NCBI GenBank assembly: GCA_017517765.1
Contig: JAFWYE010000006.1
Span: 372,001-436,000, forward strand
Origin: Bacilli bacterium
GTDB lineage: Bacteria > Bacillota_I > Bacilli_A > RFN20 > DUOF01
Length of the DNA stretch: 64,000 nt
Reading direction: 5' to 3'
How positions within the stretch are numbered: position 1 is the first letter of the stretch; each line of letters opens with the position of its first letter. Shown piece by piece: positions 60,669 through 64,000 of this stretch. The notes below the pieces were generated by a model. That model ran no database searches. It saw only the letters and a program-made list of their open reading frames with translations, and was not told the origin of the DNA. A program made the position numbers and the translations under genes.

Positions 60669-62855
60669 CTACCTTCGCGAATTAGGATTTGTGACCTTCT
60701 TTTTAGGAGCGGCCTCAACTCTTCTTTCAATTTCTTCCATATCTATAATAGCTTGACTTCTAGTTCCATTTTCTCTCATCCTGTTTTGTTCTTGACTAGC
60801 ACCCGGGATTTTTTCATCCGTATGCCATCTTACATGATTATTTTCACAATTCACAATAAGATCTGAAGCAAATGCTCCACCACCAAGCACAAACATTTGT
60901 CCATTATGCTTTCCATAAAACTTACCTAAGCTTCTAGATACTTCAAACTTATCAATACCATAAGCTTTTTCTCCTTCTCTAACAGGAATAGACTCAAGTT
61001 TTATTAAATTAACTTTTTCTCTTGCGCAAGCTTCAATTACTAAGTCATTTATATATGATCCATCATTATAGATACAGATATTTTTATTATTTCTTTTAGC
61101 ATTGCTTATAATTTTAGCAACATCATTTTTTAACCTTGCTTCTATTTCAGGGTTATTAATTCTTTGCTCTGCTCCACAAACAAAAATAGGCATATCTTTT
61201 TCTAATTCACTATTTATTTCTTGAGTATTATAGTTTACTTCTATTCTTTGTATACCAGGCAAATTAACTGACTCAGGAATATAATCAACATAGTCATGTT
61301 CTTTACCATTGCCCCTTAAATGAGCTTCATTTCTTTTTCCTTGTATATACTTACGTTCAAAATCTACCATATCTCGAAGTTCTTCAACAGTTACTCCTAA
61401 TTGATGGGCAATCAATGCTTCTTGTCTGGCATCAGTACCATATAAACCAGCACCATCACTTCCCAAAACAACTCTTACCCCTTTATCCAAATATTTTCTT
61501 ATTGGAATTTGGGACAACTCTGTAATGTTATTCAAAGACATATTACTAGAAGCATTTATTTCTATTATTGCTCCTGTCTTCTTTATTAATTCCAAAGTTT
61601 CTTCATCTAAACCACCATGCAAACCATGTCCAATTCTAATATCAGGATAAAAATCAGGGTCTTTTATTTCCCCACTTTTCTTCAAAGCATCTATTTCTGT
61701 AGTTACAGACTTTAAAAAATCTTTTATATTATCTTTATGCTCATCACTTTCTCCTGCATGGCTTCTAATAGTAAAATGTTTCCACCCATTTTTAGCACAC
61801 ATGTTAGCAGCTGCAGCAAATATATATGAGTAATCTTTATTTGATGTCTTTTCATGTCCTAATAAATCAATTCCTGCAACAAAAGGCATATGGGCTTCAT
61901 TAATAAAACTTCTGGTAAACCACATCATCGATTGATCATCACGTTTCACTCTAGGAGTAGCAAGTAAAAAAGCAACTGTTACCCCATACTTCTTATAAGC
62001 TTCCTTTACTGCATCAGAAAAAGCTTTATGCCTATTTTGGTTATCTTTAGGATCATTACCTTGAAACATCCAAGTACATGTGGATAATTCACAATAATCC
62101 ACTCCATTTTTTGCATAATTTTCCGCTATTTTTAATACATAGTTCTTAATTAAATTAGGATTATTACTGTCAAAAAATGGTCCTCTAGCATAATATAGCT
62201 CATCCATATCCATAAATGTAATTTGATCTTGAATATTAACTTCCATGCTATTAATTATTTTTTCTCTAACACCCTTAATCTTATCTAAAACATCTAGTGT
62301 AGTTTGTTCACCCAAACCATGATTCTCAGGTAATATACCATTTTTCACTAACTTTTCTGTGTTGAAAACAACTGTTTTAGGCGCAGTTTTTAATGCAATA
62401 TCATAGACATCTCTAGCTGGCAATTGACCTGTGTAGTGGGTGTGTAAATCTGTTTTAGGAGAAGGTACTTTTTCACTTGAGGAAAAAACCCTATCATATG
62501 AATCTCCACTTCTACCAAGAGATAACATTTTGACCTCCAAAGTTGTAAGCGGAGCATTTGAAATAAAACTCCCCTTACTAATGGTCCCTAAACTTCTAAC
62601 AACTGCATTTGAATTTCCATCTTTACCAACAATATTCAAACTTAAAACTCCATTTTCTTCTTTTATACTAAGCAAATCTTTTAAATTATTTTTAAGTGTT
62701 ATTAATCTTTCATTATCAACATCATGATGAATAAGAGGCTCAATTTCATACTTACCATTAACAAGTGATATTTGCGCCTCAATAAGCGGGCCTTTTCCAT
62801 CTTGGCCTATATAAATTGGATTTTTCAATTTTATAACCTTAGACATAACTCCCAC
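60669..62855 (-). CDS. Adenosine-deaminase-like amidohydrolase fused to a C-terminal Rossmann-like domain
   Basis: A 728-residue protein. Residues about 135-505 are an adenosine/AMP-deaminase-type barrel with the full metal and catalytic set: 'TDLHTHYTGQLP' (His138, His140), 'IRSHAGESDEH' (His366, Glu369), 'IRIGHGLHGG' (His410) and 'VLGSDGAGLYGTDARQEA' (Asp467). An extra domain of 130 residues precedes it. Residues about 550-670 look Rossmann- or SLOG/LOG-like ('MPIFVCGAEQRINNPEI', 'NICIYNDGSYINDLVIEACAREKV', 'QMFVLGGGAFASDLIV'). The end is charged. The start is GTG at 62855 (or ATG at 62846). The fusion suggests nucleotide processing; the substrate is unknown. Confidence 0.75.
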   Translation of the reverse strand: MGVMSKVIKLKNPIYIGQDGKGPLIEAQISLVNGKYEIEPLIHHDVDNERLITLKNNLKDLLSIKEENGVLSLNIVGKDGNSNAVVRSLGTISKGSFISNAPLTTLEVKMLSLGRSGDSYDRVFSSSEKVPSPKTDLHTHYTGQLPARDVYDIALKTAPKTVVFNTEKLVKNGILPENHGLGEQTTLDVLDKIKGVREKIINSMEVNIQDQITFMDMDELYYARGPFFDSNNPNLIKNYVLKIAENYAKNGVDYCELSTCTWMFQGNDPKDNQNRHKAFSDAVKEAYKKYGVTVAFLLATPRVKRDDQSMMWFTRSFINEAHMPFVAGIDLLGHEKTSNKDYSYIFAAAANMCAKNGWKHFTIRSHAGESDEHKDNIKDFLKSVTTEIDALKKSGEIKDPDFYPDIRIGHGLHGGLDEETLELIKKTGAIIEINASSNMSLNNITELSQIPIRKYLDKGVRVVLGSDGAGLYGTDARQEALIAHQLGVTVEELRDMVDFERKYIQGKRNEAHLRGNGKEHDYVDYIPESVNLPGIQRIEVNYNTQEINSELEKDMPIFVCGAEQRINNPEIEARLKNDVAKIISNAKRNNKNICIYNDGSYINDLVIEACAREKVNLIKLESIPVREGEKAYGIDKFEVSRSLGKFYGKHNGQMFVLGGGAFASDLIVNCENNHVRWHTDEKIPGASQEQNRMRENGTRSQAIIDMEEIERRVEAAPKKKVTNPNSRR

Positions 62856-62870
62856 CCAATCCTTTAATTA

Positions 62871-62899
62871 ATTATATCAAATCTAACATTACACTTCAA
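62871..62899 (-). promoter_or_regulatory. Promoter of the deaminase-like operon
   Basis: TTGAAG, 17-base spacer, perfect TATAAT with TGn before it (extended -10), minus strand. Transcription would start about 62864, leaving a 5' leader of only 9-18 bases that begins with AAAGGA. Confidence 0.75.
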
Positions 62900-62923
62900 T
62901 TTTCTTCTAAAATTATAAACAAT

Positions 62924-62948
62924 AAAAAAGAGGTATTTCTACCTCAAA
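62924..62948 (-). terminator. Intrinsic terminator after the cold-shock gene
   Basis: Stem GAGGTA / TACCTC, loop GAAA, six T on the minus strand, starting a few bases after the stop. Confidence 0.85.
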
Positions 62949-62950
62949 AA

Positions 62951-63154
62951 TTACTCTTCAACTACAACAATATTAACAGCTCTTAAACCTTTTTCAGTTT
63001 CAATAAGTTCAAACTCAACTACTTTGTTAGCTTCAACTGTTTTAAAACCTTCCATTTTTAGTTCGCTATAATGAAAGAATACATCTTTACCTTCTTCAGT
63101 TTTGATAAAACCATATCCTTTTTCTTTGTTAAAGTTTTTAACTTTACCTATCAT
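62951..63154 (-). CDS. Cold-shock domain protein
   Basis: A 67-residue single CSD protein that binds single-stranded RNA and DNA. RNP1 is 'KEKGYGFIKTE' and RNP2 'DVFFHYSEL'; the C-terminal strand 'GLRAVNIVVVEE' completes the beta barrel. It is a single-gene unit. Upstream on the minus strand there is TTGAGT with an extended -10 (TGATATACT) 15 bases away, and the leader of about 40 bases is U-rich with only a weak ribosome site. Confidence 0.95.
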   Translation of the reverse strand: MIGKVKNFNKEKGYGFIKTEEGKDVFFHYSELKMEGFKTVEANKVVEFELIETEKGLRAVNIVVVEE

Positions 63155-63240
63155 TCTTTTAAAACCTAAACCTTTCTAAAAAAAAGTATATCATAAAAGA
63201 TTAATACTCAATATATTTCAAACGTTTTTTAGTATTAAAT

Positions 63241-63275
63241 AAAACAAGTCTAGAATAAACTAGACTTGTTTTTTC
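63241..63275. terminator. Intrinsic terminator after the surface-protein gene
   Basis: Perfect 13-bp stem AAAACAAGTCTAG / CTAGACTTGTTTT with a 6-base loop, directly after the TAG stop of the gene at the window end. The A/T flanks may allow use in both directions. Confidence 0.85.
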
Positions 63276-64000
63276 TAACTGTTATTAGGAATTGCATCAA
63301 TTACTAATATCAAATCAATAATTTCATTTTGTGTATGATCATTTTTCGAAATCAATACATCATGATATATATATGACTTAGTAAATACACAGTTTTTTGA
63401 ATTTCCAATACCTAAAATTTTATATCCTGCTGCTCCCAATATATTATTAAGTTGCTCTAATGTCAGCGAAATAGCACCAGAGAAATTCTCCCTTTGAATA
63501 GTAACCATTAATGTTCTCTCCTTCAGTACAATTTCCACATTATATATATCAGCCTTACTTGCGGAATCCGAAACAAGCTTATCAGGATCTATTGGAACTG
63601 ATGAATTTCCATAATCTCCAACATTTACATTCATTGCAATTCTATACGTTGAGCCGCCACGAGGACTATTTCCAGAGTTATAGAAATCAATTCCACTTGG
63701 CAGACTGAGTACATTACCCGCATTATCTCTAGTAACAAAATCAGTTAACACATACAAATAATAACTTTGACCAGAAATATACATTGGGACATCATCTCCA
63801 GATGAGCATGATGAATTTGAGCCTTTAGCATCAATTGGAGTGACAGAGTTAAACATTACCGCATTAGATGTTGACATATAATATGAATAACATGTTCCTA
63901 ATTTTGATGGAGTAGATAAATAAGTGTCAGTAAAATTAACTATCGTAGTTTTTTTCTCTTGATCAGTTTGAACGTTAATTACCGGTCTTACGTTATCCAA
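63275..64000 (-). CDS. C-terminal part of a surface/adhesin-like protein (cut by the window end)
   Basis: 241 residues of an open frame that continues past the end of the window, so the true start is not seen. 'VRPVINVQTDQEKKTTIVNFTDTY' looks like the start of an Ig-like or cadherin-like module of cell-surface proteins. 'GTCYSYYMST...SSCSSGDD' and 'VTRDNAGNVLSL' follow, and the last 70 residues are soluble with no LPXTG or membrane helix. It resembles the Ig-like part of the anchored protein at 46-47 kb in style. The function is unknown. Confidence 0.6.
   Translation of the reverse strand: MDNVRPVINVQTDQEKKTTIVNFTDTYLSTPSKLGTCYSYYMSTSNAVMFNSVTPIDAKGSNSSCSSGDDVPMYISGQSYYLYVLTDFVTRDNAGNVLSLPSGIDFYNSGNSPRGGSTYRIAMNVNVGDYGNSSVPIDPDKLVSDSASKADIYNVEIVLKERTLMVTIQRENFSGAISLTLEQLNNILGAAGYKILGIGNSKNCVFTKSYIYHDVLISKNDHTQNEIIDLILVIDAIPNNS

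Noticed and set aside
60669-62855. RADAR-type defence operon (RdrA/RdrB)
   Set aside because: The deaminase domain fits, but there is no RdrA-type ATPase beside it and no other defence gene; only the general possibility of nucleotide-directed immunity remains.

Overview
The window is 64 kb of chromosome from a low-GC, Gram-positive-type bacterium. The gene set is Bacillota-like: PolC and DnaE together, DnaB/DnaI helicase loaders, CdaA, PrkC/PrpC, RsgA, RNase R with SmpB, YrrN/YrrO-type U32 proteins, and a class L20 leader in front of infC-rpmI-rplT. Ferredoxin-linked enzymes (an NfnAB-type pair and a DUF362/4Fe-4S protein) suggest an anaerobe. TGA works as a stop: rsgA/rpe and prpC/prkC are joined by ATGA overlaps, so the Mycoplasma code is excluded. 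An uncultured gut Bacilli of the RF39/Erysipelotrichales kind would fit, but that placement is inference. I see no rRNA, tRNA, CRISPR array, insertion sequence, prophage or replication origin. Coding density is very high. No gap exceeds 300 bases; the two longest are 17330-17569 (the hisS leader) and 19010-19245.

Layout. 1-5.4 kb: a BspA-type LRR protein, then the rnr-smpB-S51 peptidase-dut operon. 5.4-7.6 kb: a Sel1/ankyrin pair. 7.6-10.7 kb: glyA, an ArsP_2-type metal exporter and an RlmA-like methyltransferase. 10.7-13.9 kb: the nadK-nfnA-nfnB redox operon. 14-19 kb: an SDR, a DUF362 ferredoxin protein, hisS behind a histidine leader-peptide attenuator, a GNAT and a ZIP transporter. 19.2-25.5 kb (+): cdsA-rseP-polC. 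25.5-36.3 kb (-): a long tight run from a YgjP peptidase through two RNA-modification genes, a kinase/ParB-like fusion, priA, a metallothionein-like gene, a HExxH protein, rlmN, prpC, prkC, rsgA and rpe. 36.3-39.8 kb: an M42 peptidase, a catalytically dead branching-enzyme homologue with a zinc-ribbon partner, and a YcxB-like membrane protein. 39.8-44.6 kb: cdaA and a CvpA-like gene, then (+) a TVP38 protein and two U32 proteins. 44.6-46 kb: the L20-leader operon. 46-50.4 kb: a surface protein and pfkA-pyk-ASKHA protein. 50.4-60 kb: the replication/repair operon trmH-dnaE-polA-mutM-dnaB-dnaI. 60-64 kb: an adenosine-deaminase-like fusion with a coiled-coil partner, a cold-shock protein and the 3' end of a surface-protein gene.

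Most of this is housekeeping. The strongest unusual element is the leader of hisS. It has a consensus promoter, a 20-codon ORF with a run of four His codons plus a fifth, and mutually exclusive RNA pairings ending in an intrinsic terminator. Bacillota normally control hisS with a T-box, so this would be an enterobacterial-his-style attenuator in an unexpected place. Other points to follow up are the 20-Cys/8-His tail added to a DUF1904-like protein, the adenosine-deaminase/Rossmann fusion with its own strong promoter, the kinase/ParB-like fusion, the branching-enzyme pseudoenzyme, and a PrkC kinase with no membrane or PASTA part.
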